A stretch of DNA of 64,000 bases from Clostridium sp. Marseille-P299 (GTDB taxonomy: Bacteria > Bacillota > Clostridia > Lachnospirales > Lachnospiraceae): assembly GCF_900078195.1 (NCBI RefSeq), contig NZ_FJVE01000007.1, positions 2,294,001-2,358,000 on the forward strand, given 5' to 3'. A model generated the notes under the pieces. The model was not told where the DNA came from. It searched no databases and saw only the letters and a list, made by a program, of their open reading frames with translations. A program made the translations under genes and the position numbers. This document shows positions 16,835-26,600 of this stretch, one piece after another. How positions within the stretch are numbered: position 1 is the first letter of the stretch; each line of letters opens with the position of its first letter.

Positions 16835-17177
16835 AATGATTTGTCACCTCCAGTAACAATACGATATCAGTAGAATTATATATTTCATTAATATCACTAC
16901 TATCCCATCGTTCCTCATCATTTTTCAAAGGAATCAATATTAATCGATAGCCTATTTTCTTGCCTAAATCTATCGCGAATTGACCTTTTCTATCGCCTTT
17001 TAAGTCATGTAATCTAAACATGGGAGTATTTTTCACATCTCTAAGTGTCTCTGCTGCATTAATAAATTCCAATGTCATTCCAAGTTTTATAGCAACGTCT
17101 TTTCCTAGTTTGCGTGTCGCTGTTTTACAATCGTTACATAACTTACTTATATTATTGTTATCGTACTTTATAATCAT
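16827..17177 (-). CDS. HigB/RelE-superfamily toxin
   Basis: A 116-residue protein of the plasmid-maintenance killer/RelE fold. It starts MIIKYDNNNISKLCNDCKTA like HigB-type toxins and keeps the core FRLHDLKGDRKGQFAIDLG, with the basic residues that contact mRNA in the ribosomal A site, then YRLILIPL. Toxin first, antitoxin second, with an 8-bp overlap, is the HigBA order. The family cuts mRNA on the ribosome. A promoter lies about 100 bp upstream (17278-17306) and inverted repeats lie in the leader. The middle segment is somewhat longer than in classic HigB. Confidence 0.82.
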   Translation of the reverse strand: MIIKYDNNNISKLCNDCKTATRKLGKDVAIKLGMTLEFINAAETLRDVKNTPMFRLHDLKGDRKGQFAIDLGKKIGYRLILIPLKNDEERWDSSDINEIYNSTDIVLLLEVTNHYE

Positions 17178-17208
17178 TATACCATACGTCCCTTAATATG
17201 CAATATTT

Positions 17209-17235
17209 TTTTACCTTTTTGGTAAAATTTCTACC
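17209..17235. promoter_or_regulatory. Operator-like inverted repeats of the toxin-antitoxin operon
   Basis: TTTTACC-TTTTT-GGTAAAA is a perfect inverted repeat, and GGTAAAATTTCTACC overlaps it with a third half-site. Three GGTA half-sites between promoter and toxin start fit binding by the HigA-like antitoxin. Confidence 0.55.
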
Positions 17236-17277
17236 AATCAAGAAAATTTTCAAATAATGAGAAGAATTCTTAATTCC

Positions 17278-17306
17278 ATTATATGCTAATAATCTTGTTT
17301 TTTCAA
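17278..17306 (-). promoter_or_regulatory. Promoter of the toxin-antitoxin operon
   Basis: On the minus strand TTGAAA and TATAAT are separated by exactly 17 bp. The predicted start is about 95 bp before the toxin start codon, leaving the operator repeats in the leader. Confidence 0.65.
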
Positions 17307-17395
17307 CCTATTATTCATATATCAAGCAAGACGCATACCAAGCAATCATAAAGTATTTTATAAAATGTATGAAACTGATTTATTGCAGCTTTTTA

Positions 17396-17466
17396 CTAAC
17401 TTTGATTCTGTTCAAGGTCAGCAATTCTTTTCTCTAATTCCTATACTTCTTTTTTGAAATCCACAT
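17396..17466 (-). pseudogene. Frameshifted mini-gene, MWISKK-type phage peptide
   Basis: AAAGGATGATTAAT and ATG open a frame MWISKKKYR that stops early; the next frame continues ELEKRIADLEQNQS and stops. Short proteins beginning MWISKK and ending in one coiled-coil helix follow tail-fibre genes in many Firmicute phages, so this is probably such a gene broken by one indel. Its size makes the call tentative. Confidence 0.5.
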
Positions 17467-17485
17467 ATTAATCATCCTTTCTACA

Positions 17486-17511
17486 TAAAAATAAAGCCCA
17501 ATAAAGGACTT
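17486..17511 (-). terminator. Terminator of the tail-fibre gene
   Basis: AAGTCC/GGGCTT stem with TTTATT loop, then TATTTTTAT on the minus strand, about 25 bp below the stop codon. Confidence 0.65.
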
Positions 17512-17534
17512 TTCCACTTTGTTAAAATGCAATT

Positions 17535-20500
17535 TTAGCTAGCTGATACATATGAGCCACTTATGATATAAGCTCCTACTGGAACGTTTGCACTGCACGC
17601 AATATTACTACCACCAACATAGAACCCACTTATCGATGCTCCATCAACTCTCATAGCTGTTAATGGTACTAAGTCAGTACTTGCCAACGGAACAAACCCG
17701 ATATGCCCTTGGAACCCTGGCATTTCAGTTGTAATTTTAACTCGTATATTAACAGTAACTATTCTACCACTCTTAATATATCCTCCCGATTCAATGCTAC
17801 CATATGGAGAATTGATAGTCATAGGGGTTACTGTATTTGAATCATTTCTTTGCCATTCTGTCCAAGTATCCGAACTTGTACTTCTTCTTACAAACGATTC
17901 ATAGCCATAGGCAGGATCTACACCTTCGGCAACTTGTACAATAGAACCCGTTAGATCTGTCCATGGTCTCTTTGTTGTAACTAAGAAAAGTGCTTGATTA
18001 GTCAATCCAGATAATCCTATATCAGAATAAATCTTCAATTCATGCGTTACTGATTGTATCGGATACTCAGATGGTTTCTTTTGCGTTCCTCTTGTATCCA
18101 GAACTTTTATATCCCCTACTTTTTCCCACGAAGAACATTGATAAGTTGTACCATTTGAGGTAAACATTCTAGACCGATAAACATCTTTGTTTGAATAACT
18201 ACCGAATGCTAGTATAGGTATGTTCCAGTCAGTTCCTTTAGTACCTAGGAACAATAACTTATAAGGCTGGTCTGCCGTTGGCATATCTGCTGTTACACTT
18301 GCATTGCTGTCATATGTGCCTATTTTGGTCATTTCTAATCGGTTATTAATTGTTCCTCTGTGCACTATCGTTTTATTATTCAATGCATCTATATTCTCTT
18401 GTAACAGTTTCCCCATCGGCCCCGCTAAAACAGTCTCTGGATCAGTAGCAAGTAGATTATTAACTCTCTTATTTGCATCAATCTTACTTTCTATTGCCTT
18501 TTCCTTCAAATAACTATCAGCCCATAATTGAGATTTGAAAGTTGCTGTAATCTCTGGTTGAGGATTAGCAGTCGTAAAGATATTTGTGGTACCATTAAAC
18601 GTCTTTAAATAAGTATTTAGCGGAGTAATTATAGGAGTGGCAAGTTTGTATCTAACTGTTATAGGATTAGAGGCAAGCCAAGTTTTAAACTGGGAAATGT
18701 CCATACTTTGGCAGACTTCAAAGTTTACACCTATATATTTTTGATATTGTGCTATAGCATTTTTAACTACCCCATTTTGCATTTCATCCCACGTTGTATT
18801 TTTGGCTTTATTGCAAAGTAATTCGCCATTTGTTTCAATAAATATGTTGCTTTTTAGAGTTACAAACCTTTTATAACCATTGCTTGCTACAATTAGGTTC
18901 CAACCCTCATCTTCACTTCCGTCATATGTGAATTCTTCTGCTCCTTTCACATAACTTCCGTCTTTTATATCGTTCCATTCGCCAAGTTCGTATGGATTGT
19001 TAATTCTATCTTCTTCGTATGGGGTGTAAGGTGTGGCAGTCGTGCCTAATTCTAACTGTACAAAGTTTGTAATCAATGTTGGAGAATTAGCTCCATAATA
19101 AGCACCTATATCTACTCTAATCTCATAAGCATCTTCGTCTAGCACAAACGCTTGACTTCCTTGTTTTGTTTCACCCACAGAAGAAAAGACTAATGTGCTC
19201 ACATACTGTTTACGAATTAAATTTCCACTTTTACCATAAAACATTATCTGATGCTGTGCATTATTTGTAACGCCAATCTCTTTTAATGTTTGAGATATCG
19301 TTACCGTAAAGTCTCTTTTTCCACATCCATTCGCTTTATACTCGCTATTTGCCTTAACAATCACACCCTCTGGTACGTTGATTAAATTTTTTTTACAGCT
19401 CACTACGTCAAAGTTACTTGCACTTACAATCGGACTAGGATATTCAGGTGATGGTGAATTGACACTATACTTTTCATAAGATGTAGATGTACTTCCACTC
19501 TCTAACTGTGGCTCAATTTTATTATTACTGAAAACTGCACCACTTGTTATTGTTATATAACAAGCTGCAATCGGAAATGTATCAGCTATTGTAAATGTTG
19601 TGTCTGTCGTATCAGCTCTGTATGCGTCTGTTCCCTTAAGTTTTCTTACATTTATTCTAGCACCGCTATGACCAGTCTTTTTTAACGTATAAGTTCCAGC
19701 TTGTAATGTTACTCTACTAATACCCTCATCAGGAAAAATATTATAATTGAAGTCAGTCGTTGCAGTTCCGTTTAGTGTTATAGTTCCATCTGCATTCGGG
19801 GTGAATTTAATGCCATTTAAGGTTGTTGCACTATTTGTAGTACTTGGAAGTAGATTTTTCCCTTTCTCTGTTCTTGCTTGTGTACTCTTACCCTTAATAT
19901 TAACTTGCGCCAGTGCGTTGTCGGATTTTGCAAAGTTTATGAACTCACCTGTTGATGTACCTTTGTCTTTGTAAGCATCTGCCCACATCGCACCGTCTGT
20001 TTGTACTTCTACATTTCCATTCCCCTTAACTAAACCAATTGCTGACCCACTAGCTATTCCAATGTTACTTATATCCTTAGCTTCGTCTCGATACTGTTTT
20101 GCTTGTTCCATAAAGTATTTAGCACTATCTTTTTCTGTTGTAGCATCAATACCTACCGCATATCTTTTCGATGTAGAAGCGCTATCAGCAGATGCATTGG
20201 CTGAATTTTGAGCATTTTGAGCTTGTACTTTAATATCTGCTAAATAGTTCGGTTGGAGGTGCGATTCTTTAATTGAGCCGTTTTTAACACTTGCTGATAC
20301 CTTGCCATTAGTAACAGTAAATCCGATTGTAGAGCTATCTGAAAACTCATATTCAGTGATTAGACTAGATAAATCAATATATTGCTTAGTCCCATCATCT
20401 AATGTAATAACTATTTGTTGTGTCGTTTTATCATACGAGAAGTTTACAGCTATTTTTTCGAGCTTTGTATCATATTTTGTGGTGGTCCCATCAAGCTTTT

Positions 20501-20717
20501 TAATAGTAAAAACACCATTATTATCAACCGATATATCTTGTACCAACCCATTAGCTGTAGACTTATCTAGTTTTGTTGTATCCAATGAAACAACCCTACC
20601 ATCAACGATAGATAATGCTAAATCTATTTTATTTAAGTTTTTTGCTCCAAGCGCTGTTGCAGTACTAGGCTGATTTTGCCAGTTAATTCTTACGTATACT
20701 GTCTCCATGTTGGCCAC
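17535..20717 (-). CDS. Phage tail fibre / receptor-binding minor structural protein
   Basis: A 1060-residue modular protein. The N-terminal about 150 residues resemble attachment domains with DGTTTKYDTKLEKI and IDLSSLITEY segments. A helical Ala/Asn/Ser-rich stretch follows (VQAQNAQNSANASADSAST). From about residue 290 there are beta-sandwich carbohydrate-binding-like modules typical of fibre proteins (GIKFTPNADGTITLNGTATT; EDRINNPYELGEW), and a beta-rich tip with pyocin-knob-like text (YPIQSVTHELKIYSDIGLSG, TSSDTWTEWQRND). It should bind the cell surface at the tail end. GTG start overlaps the stop of the preceding tail gene (TAGTG), AAAGGGG upstream. No diversity-generating reverse transcriptase lies nearby. 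Confidence 0.83.
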   Translation of the reverse strand: MANMETVYVRINWQNQPSTATALGAKNLNKIDLALSIVDGRVVSLDTTKLDKSTANGLVQDISVDNNGVFTIKKLDGTTTKYDTKLEKIAVNFSYDKTTQQIVITLDDGTKQYIDLSSLITEYEFSDSSTIGFTVTNGKVSASVKNGSIKESHLQPNYLADIKVQAQNAQNSANASADSASTSKRYAVGIDATTEKDSAKYFMEQAKQYRDEAKDISNIGIASGSAIGLVKGNGNVEVQTDGAMWADAYKDKGTSTGEFINFAKSDNALAQVNIKGKSTQARTEKGKNLLPSTTNSATTLNGIKFTPNADGTITLNGTATTDFNYNIFPDEGISRVTLQAGTYTLKKTGHSGARINVRKLKGTDAYRADTTDTTFTIADTFPIAACYITITSGAVFSNNKIEPQLESGSTSTSYEKYSVNSPSPEYPSPIVSASNFDVVSCKKNLINVPEGVIVKANSEYKANGCGKRDFTVTISQTLKEIGVTNNAQHQIMFYGKSGNLIRKQYVSTLVFSSVGETKQGSQAFVLDEDAYEIRVDIGAYYGANSPTLITNFVQLELGTTATPYTPYEEDRINNPYELGEWNDIKDGSYVKGAEEFTYDGSEDEGWNLIVASNGYKRFVTLKSNIFIETNGELLCNKAKNTTWDEMQNGVVKNAIAQYQKYIGVNFEVCQSMDISQFKTWLASNPITVRYKLATPIITPLNTYLKTFNGTTNIFTTANPQPEITATFKSQLWADSYLKEKAIESKIDANKRVNNLLATDPETVLAGPMGKLLQENIDALNNKTIVHRGTINNRLEMTKIGTYDSNASVTADMPTADQPYKLLFLGTKGTDWNIPILAFGSYSNKDVYRSRMFTSNGTTYQCSSWEKVGDIKVLDTRGTQKKPSEYPIQSVTHELKIYSDIGLSGLTNQALFLVTTKRPWTDLTGSIVQVAEGVDPAYGYESFVRRSTSSDTWTEWQRNDSNTVTPMTINSPYGSIESGGYIKSGRIVTVNIRVKITTEMPGFQGHIGFVPLASTDLVPLTAMRVDGASISGFYVGGSNIACSANVPVGAYIISGSYVSAS

Positions 20718-23203
20718 TAAATCACGCCCCTTTCTTTAAGTAATACTTTGAGTTCATTTAGCTCGTTTTGAGAGTTTTTTAATTTTTCTACTTGCTGAAT
20801 ACTTTCTTTAAGTGATACTTTGAGTTCAGACAATTCATTTTTAACTGTTTGTAATTCTTCTGCTTGTTGCAAATTTTCTTCTTTTAAGTTCTGTATCATC
20901 TTAATGTGAAATGCATGTAAATCATCATATCTTAAATTGTAATGCTTCCCACCAGGGCAATACTCGCCTTGATTCAATACATTTCCTGATTCATAAACCA
21001 TACCAGTTTCAATATTATGTTTCTCTGCATTCGCAAGTACTTGCTGTGCTAACAATCCAGAATTAATTACATAACCGTCAAATCCATCCTTAAACCTAAA
21101 GTTATAGGGCTTTAAATCCATATAGAATGACTCTATATCACCTAGCACTTGAAAGTCGTACTTCAAACGCAAATCAGATGATTTGGAATAGGTTCTTTCT
21201 GCGTAATCCCAACCCACGGCATTTCCGCTACCAATGGCTATCTGTCCAGATATACTACCACCAGACATTCCTAAATTGCTTGTATACAACGTGCCTGTTA
21301 AATTATTTATATTGTGATTGTGGCTAGCCAATGCTCCTGTCACTGTTGTGAGAACACTTGAATTATTAACCGACATCGATTGCGCAGATACTGACCCTGT
21401 ATCTCCATTTATTTGTACCCTATTTAAATCACCAAATCCAACAACTGGGGCACGTAAAAAAAGTGCCTCTACGGCTTTAATAATTGTATTTTTATAATCA
21501 TCATTCTTGATGTAATTACCTGTTCCCCATCCAATTTGACCACCAAACCATGCTTTTCCTAACTCATCCAATGTAAATTGTGATGAAACTACTATAAGAC
21601 GGTTACCAATAAGCCTTATATCACCATCTTCAAGGCTTATTTCACTCGAAATGTCTCCAACACTAACCTTTAACTTAATTTGATTAGATAGCTGAGTCAT
21701 GCTACTTTCTGCGTTATTTTTATTATCAGTAATTTGTGTTTGTAAGCTACTTGAAGTCTGTGTTATTTGTGATTGCAGATTCTCTTTATTGTCTGTAATT
21801 TGTGATTGTAGACTACTTGAAGTTTGTGTGATAGTTGATTCAAGTTCTTTCTTATTATCAGTAATTTGTGACTGTAAGCTATCTGCTGTTTGAGTAATTT
21901 TAGATTCTAAGTCTTTTTTTGTATCAGTTATTTGTGTCTCTAAGCTACTCGCTGTTTGAGTGATCTGCGATTGTAGCCCTTCGGCAGTATCAGTCAACTC
22001 AACGCTTAATGCATCAACTGATTTAGAGATTCTTAGAGCCTTGTTTTCTAGTTCAATAATTTGTGTATTTTGATTTATTTCTTGACTCCGTGTCTCACTT
22101 CCTGTAGCTGTAATTGTATCTGTTAGCGCTTGAACACCTGTTAAAACACGATGAAATACAAATGTTTCAATTACATCATCTGTAGTTACAGTTGAAATAG
22201 TATCGCCCACTTCAAGATAAGGTAGTCCCATCATAACTGTTGTATGAGGTCTATACTCTACGCCTTTTATTTCTTTAAATATGTTGTTTGCGATAACACT
22301 TAGTTCATCAGATGTCTTACCGTAAACTAAAAAGTTTCCTTGTAGAATGTATGCGTTGGTACCTGTCCCGACTGATTGTCCTACATCTCCCTCTTCAGAT
22401 CGTATAACCAACTTATCTATTGGTTTAACTTTGTAATCTTCATATACAATACTTTTGTATCCACCTACGCCCATTACGGTTCCCGTATCTGAAGGATATA
22501 AATCTTCACTAGGGAATAAGGTATCTGAAGGATATAATCCAAAACCGTCAAGACCTATATATTTGAAATTATCTTCTCTTGTCATGTGACCAAAACGACC
22601 GTTTATTTCACCGATTGCTCTAGCTAAATCACGAGCTTTCAAAACACTTGGTTCTATTGTTTTTGTGATTATCATACTATCGTTTGGGAGTTCCTGCTCT
22701 TCAATTTCTAATCCAACATAACTAAAAAAATCTATTCTAAACTTCTTTAATGTCACACTATTTGTAGAACTAAAATATTTTTTGTACCAATCTGATACGT
22801 CTACACTCTCGCCTAACTTATCCTTGATTCTATCGTAAGCTACTACATCCTTAAATCTTCTGTCACTCTGCCTGTTTGCAGATTCTACAACATAACTACC
22901 AAATGGCATTGTATAAATTCCATTCACAACTTGAGTGACTATAACAAGTTGCCCTTTTAGTTCTTGTTCTATATCTGCAACAATAACTTTCATCTGTGCT
23001 GATTCACAGCCACCAAAGGTTAAATCTTCTTCAGAGCAAATACTTTCTGTTAATTGAAAACTCTCACCTTTAATTTGGTTATTCGTTATAGTTAAATCAA
23101 GTGCTGGAAAATAGAAGAACATCTGCTTATCAGCTGTTGAATCTGATAACGGAATAGCATCATTTTTATATATTAACTTTAATTCATCAGCTATTTCTAA
23201 CAT
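20717..23203 (-). CDS. Tail-tip/baseplate protein with C-terminal S74 intramolecular chaperone
   Basis: An 828-residue protein. Residues 1 to about 360 resemble the tail-hub region (Gp18/Dit-Tal-like). About 390-510 is a coiled coil built from near-identical 22-residue repeats (SLQSQITDNKKELESTITQT). A knob follows, then the peptidase S74 chaperone domain from about residue 676, with catalytic Ser in SSDLRLKYDF, the YNFRFKDG segment and a closing helical pair. S74 domains help trimeric fibres fold and then cleave themselves off. AAAAAGGAGG precedes the ATG. The last 60 residues are a strong coiled coil with a repeated NELSELKVSLKE / NELNELKVLLKE unit. Confidence 0.87.
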   Translation of the reverse strand: MLEIADELKLIYKNDAIPLSDSTADKQMFFYFPALDLTITNNQIKGESFQLTESICSEEDLTFGGCESAQMKVIVADIEQELKGQLVIVTQVVNGIYTMPFGSYVVESANRQSDRRFKDVVAYDRIKDKLGESVDVSDWYKKYFSSTNSVTLKKFRIDFFSYVGLEIEEQELPNDSMIITKTIEPSVLKARDLARAIGEINGRFGHMTREDNFKYIGLDGFGLYPSDTLFPSEDLYPSDTGTVMGVGGYKSIVYEDYKVKPIDKLVIRSEEGDVGQSVGTGTNAYILQGNFLVYGKTSDELSVIANNIFKEIKGVEYRPHTTVMMGLPYLEVGDTISTVTTDDVIETFVFHRVLTGVQALTDTITATGSETRSQEINQNTQIIELENKALRISKSVDALSVELTDTAEGLQSQITQTASSLETQITDTKKDLESKITQTADSLQSQITDNKKELESTITQTSSSLQSQITDNKENLQSQITQTSSSLQTQITDNKNNAESSMTQLSNQIKLKVSVGDISSEISLEDGDIRLIGNRLIVVSSQFTLDELGKAWFGGQIGWGTGNYIKNDDYKNTIIKAVEALFLRAPVVGFGDLNRVQINGDTGSVSAQSMSVNNSSVLTTVTGALASHNHNINNLTGTLYTSNLGMSGGSISGQIAIGSGNAVGWDYAERTYSKSSDLRLKYDFQVLGDIESFYMDLKPYNFRFKDGFDGYVINSGLLAQQVLANAEKHNIETGMVYESGNVLNQGEYCPGGKHYNLRYDDLHAFHIKMIQNLKEENLQQAEELQTVKNELSELKVSLKESIQQVEKLKNSQNELNELKVLLKERGVI
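21690..21960 (-). repeat. 66-bp coding repeats of the tail coiled coil
   Basis: About four copies of a 66-bp (22-codon) unit encode SLQSQITDxKKxLESxITQT. The units differ at scattered positions, so they are old enough to have diverged yet still in register; copy number could alter the length of the stalk. Confidence 0.75.
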
Positions 23204-23220
23204 TGCTTATGTCCTCCTTT

Positions 23221-23613
23221 TTAATACCCTATAAATGCAATTCTTATCGGTCGATATACTATTACATTTCCTTTGACCTGATATATATGATATTCGGGAT
23301 CGGACATATAAAAATCAGCCACTTGGTAAGTGGCTGATTCATCGTCCCAATATTCAACTTTGATTTTATCCCTATTACTAATAGGTACATACGTTTTAAA
23401 GACAGTTAATTCGCTTAAAGTCATTGGTGGAGTATTAAATTCTATTTTTGTTGGCTTATTTTGAAGAATTTTACGTTGCAAATCTCCATTGGAATCTCTA
23501 TAAGTATCTATATCTTGTCTTTGATTTGGTGTTGCCTTATAACTGTCTATTGCAATAAAACTAAGAGGGAGAGCCTTCCCTCCAATTTTAATTAAATAGC
23601 CTTGGAAAGCCAT
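23221..23613 (-). CDS. Small phage tail protein (DUF6711-like)
   Basis: A 130-residue protein between the tape measure and the tail hub. KATPNQRQDIDTYRDSNGDL, KIEFNTPPMTLSEL and VEYWDDESATYQVADFYMSD recall the DUF6711 tail proteins of clostridial and enterococcal siphophages, which sit where the distal tail protein is expected. It is short and beta-rich, with no enzymatic motif. AAAAGGAGGGAGTTA precedes the ATG; the gene starts 13 bp below the tape-measure stop. Distal-tail function is inference from position. Confidence 0.75.
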   Translation of the reverse strand: MAFQGYLIKIGGKALPLSFIAIDSYKATPNQRQDIDTYRDSNGDLQRKILQNKPTKIEFNTPPMTLSELTVFKTYVPISNRDKIKVEYWDDESATYQVADFYMSDPEYHIYQVKGNVIVYRPIRIAFIGY

Positions 23614-23626
23614 TAACTCCCTCCTT

Positions 23627-26600
23627 TTAAAATGCTGGCCTACCTGTCATATTTCTGTATTCTTTGGCCATTTTTCGATTAGAATTAAATACCTCTCTTT
23701 CGCTAATATGCGCTATAATGTCAGCTTGATTAAGAGCTTCAACTAATGCATTTACAAGTCCTTCTTTATCTAGCCCACTACCGTTACTTGATGCACTACT
23801 CTTCAAAGTGTTTATGGTAAGTGTTCTGTTTGATGTTAAATCTTCGAAACCACTAATCCCAGATGTGTTAACCTTGTAATTGCTCTCTAATGTAAGTGGA
23901 TCAATTCTTATACCACTTGCACTCTTAGTAATAGCTGTAGTCCATTTGTCCATGATTCCAGTAGTTGAACTTATTCCATCTTCAATGCTGTTGTTAAATC
24001 CTTGAACTGTATAATCACCAAACTCACCAAATATTCGTGATGGAGAATGTATTCCTAGTTTGTCTTTAAACCATCCGGATATATTACTTACCCACGTTGC
24101 AATAACCCCTTGTGACTTGCTCTGATTATTAGATATACCATTGTTAAAACCTTCTACTGTGTTTTGTCCATATCCTTTAAATATTACAGAAGGTGAATGA
24201 ATACCCATCTTTTCAGTAAATGGTTTCATAATATAGGTTTGTGCCCATGTACCCATCTTTGTTTCAGTAGTTTTTCCGTTATCGGCAATGTAATCATTGA
24301 ATCCACTCATTACATATTTCGCAAAGTTTGAAAATGTGTCAGATTTAGTAGCCCCTTGTTTTATTCCTAGTCCTGTTCTAGCAGTTCTGATTACTGTATT
24401 TGTCCATGTTTGGATTCCTGTTTCAGACAATGGAGATTTTTCAGTAATTCCAGAATTAAAACTATATATTGTCTCTTCGCCTAATGTTTTTGAGTTTGTT
24501 TTTATCCCTGGTTTAGCACCTTCGAGAATACTCTGTACAAATCCACCAAAACCAGTTGTCAAATCTACTTTTCCCAGTCTGATACCAGAAAGCAACTCGT
24601 CTCCTATATCAACACCTTGTTCTTGTGCAATCTTTGCCAATTCTTCGAGTTGGCTAGTATTTTCTATCTGAGTTGATATTAACTTGTATAGCGATTCAAC
24701 GTTTCCTGTTACTGCTTCAGCCAAGTAAATTGACGCTAGTCCTTTTGATACACTGTCGGGAACCGCTTCACCAAGAGCCGTATTCTCTTTAACAATTTTC
24801 TCAAGCTGATCTTTTGTAGGCTGTGCAGCGTCAACGAATTCTTGTATTCCCTCTGCTGCTTCTTTTCCTAATGATTTGGAGTATTTTCCTAATTGACTAG
24901 CATATTCGGAAATATATCGAACAAATTCGCCTTCGTTCGAACCACCTTTTTCAGTTGACTTTAACAAGGAAGCAAGGTCTTTATCTATTTGCTTTGTTGC
25001 GTTAGCTAATGCATCAATTGACGTTGACACCTTGAATCCATTTATGTTCATATTAAAGCTATCAATATCAACCTTCATTCCCTCTGAATATGCTTTCACT
25101 TCTTTGTCATATTCAGCATAAGCGGCATCAATTTCTTGTTGCGTTGTTGATTTGTCAAGTTCATACTCAAGTTTTATACTAGCTTGCGTGAATAGCTCCA
25201 TGGCAACATTTTCTTTATAATCTTTCTCGTATTGCTTTTGAAGTTCTTCTAGTTCTTTGGTTAGCGAAGCATAGGCCTCTTTTGTTAAATCAGCACCTGA
25301 TAATTCTGATTTTATAACTTCCGCTCTTGCTCTATACTGTGCATCAGTCAATCCCTTTTGGATACTTGCTAATTGAGCTTGTAATTCTTGTATTTCTTTA
25401 ACTTCATCAAGTTCTAACAATCCATCTTCCCATGCTTCATTTGTTGCTTTCTGAAGTTTCTTTGCTGCTTCTTCAACATCTTTTCTTATATTGTCAAAAT
25501 ATCCAGAATATGATTTGATTAACTCTTGCTCTGTAGTTTCATCTTTAACAACTAAAGAAATCGAAATAAGTGTTGCTTCTTCAAGTTGATTAACGTAGGA
25601 ATTTACTTCTGAAATATATTCATCAATTGTTTGCTTGTATAATCCTTGTTCTTCTTCTGTTAACTCCAACCCTACTTGATCTTTTCTATTTAATTTATTA
25701 ATAGTTTCAATTTTCTTATCAAGTGACTTTTCAATATCAGCTAGTTCCTCCCACTCAAGTTTCGCATGAGAAACAAAGTCAAGAGTACCATTATCTGCGA
25801 TACGTTTCGCTACAGTTTCTAACTCCTCAGCTGATAATTTAATATTACCAAACATGGTATCAAGACGTGCATTATTTGCATCTTCCCATGCTTTATAAAT
25901 TGCAGTACCTAGTAAAACTAATGCGCCGATAACTAATGCTATCGCACCTGTTTTACCTAGACTAAGTGCGCTTAGAGATTTGCCAAAATCCAAGAACCAG
26001 TTCATTAATTTATAAGCGCCAACTCCCGTAGCAATCCCTAAGAATAGTGGTGTTAATTCACCTAGTTTATCTATAAACCATTCAAGTTTAGGCTGTATTT
26101 CTTCTGAAAGTTCTTTAGCCTTATTCTTAACTTTGTCCATTTCAGAATTGAACTTTTCAAGGTAATTCGTTGTCTTATTCGAAATCTCATTATCAAGACC
26201 TGGAATACCGCTACCAGCATCCCCACTACTACTAGAACTACCACTATTTTTATTTAAAATATTTAGTTCATCAAACTTTGAAACAGATTTAGTCAATTTC
26301 TTCACAGACTCATTTGCATCATCTGCACTATCTCCTACACTATCTATTCCTCCTGTAACTCCTGTAAATATCTCCGTATCGGAATAGTCTGGAAGTTCAT
26401 ATCCAAGCATTGTAGCAAATGCATCTGTTATGTTTCGTAGTGCAATTAAAAATCCATTTATATAAGGAAGTACAGTTTGCAATACAGGCAAAAACAAATT
26501 ACCAATTGAGCGAGTTAAATTATCCCATTGCTGGCGTAATATTCTGATTTGATTGGCTGGACTTTCAATAGTTTTCGCCATATCTCCCCAAGCGACAGTT

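Noticed and set aside
17173..17200. TTGCAT-16-TATAAT promoter just ahead of the HigB gene
   Set aside because: Its -10 overlaps the HigB start codon, so it could not make a translatable message; the promoter at 17278-17306 is better.
17535..23203. Diversity-generating retroelement acting on the tail fibre
   Set aside because: No reverse transcriptase, accessory gene or template repeat was found in the window.
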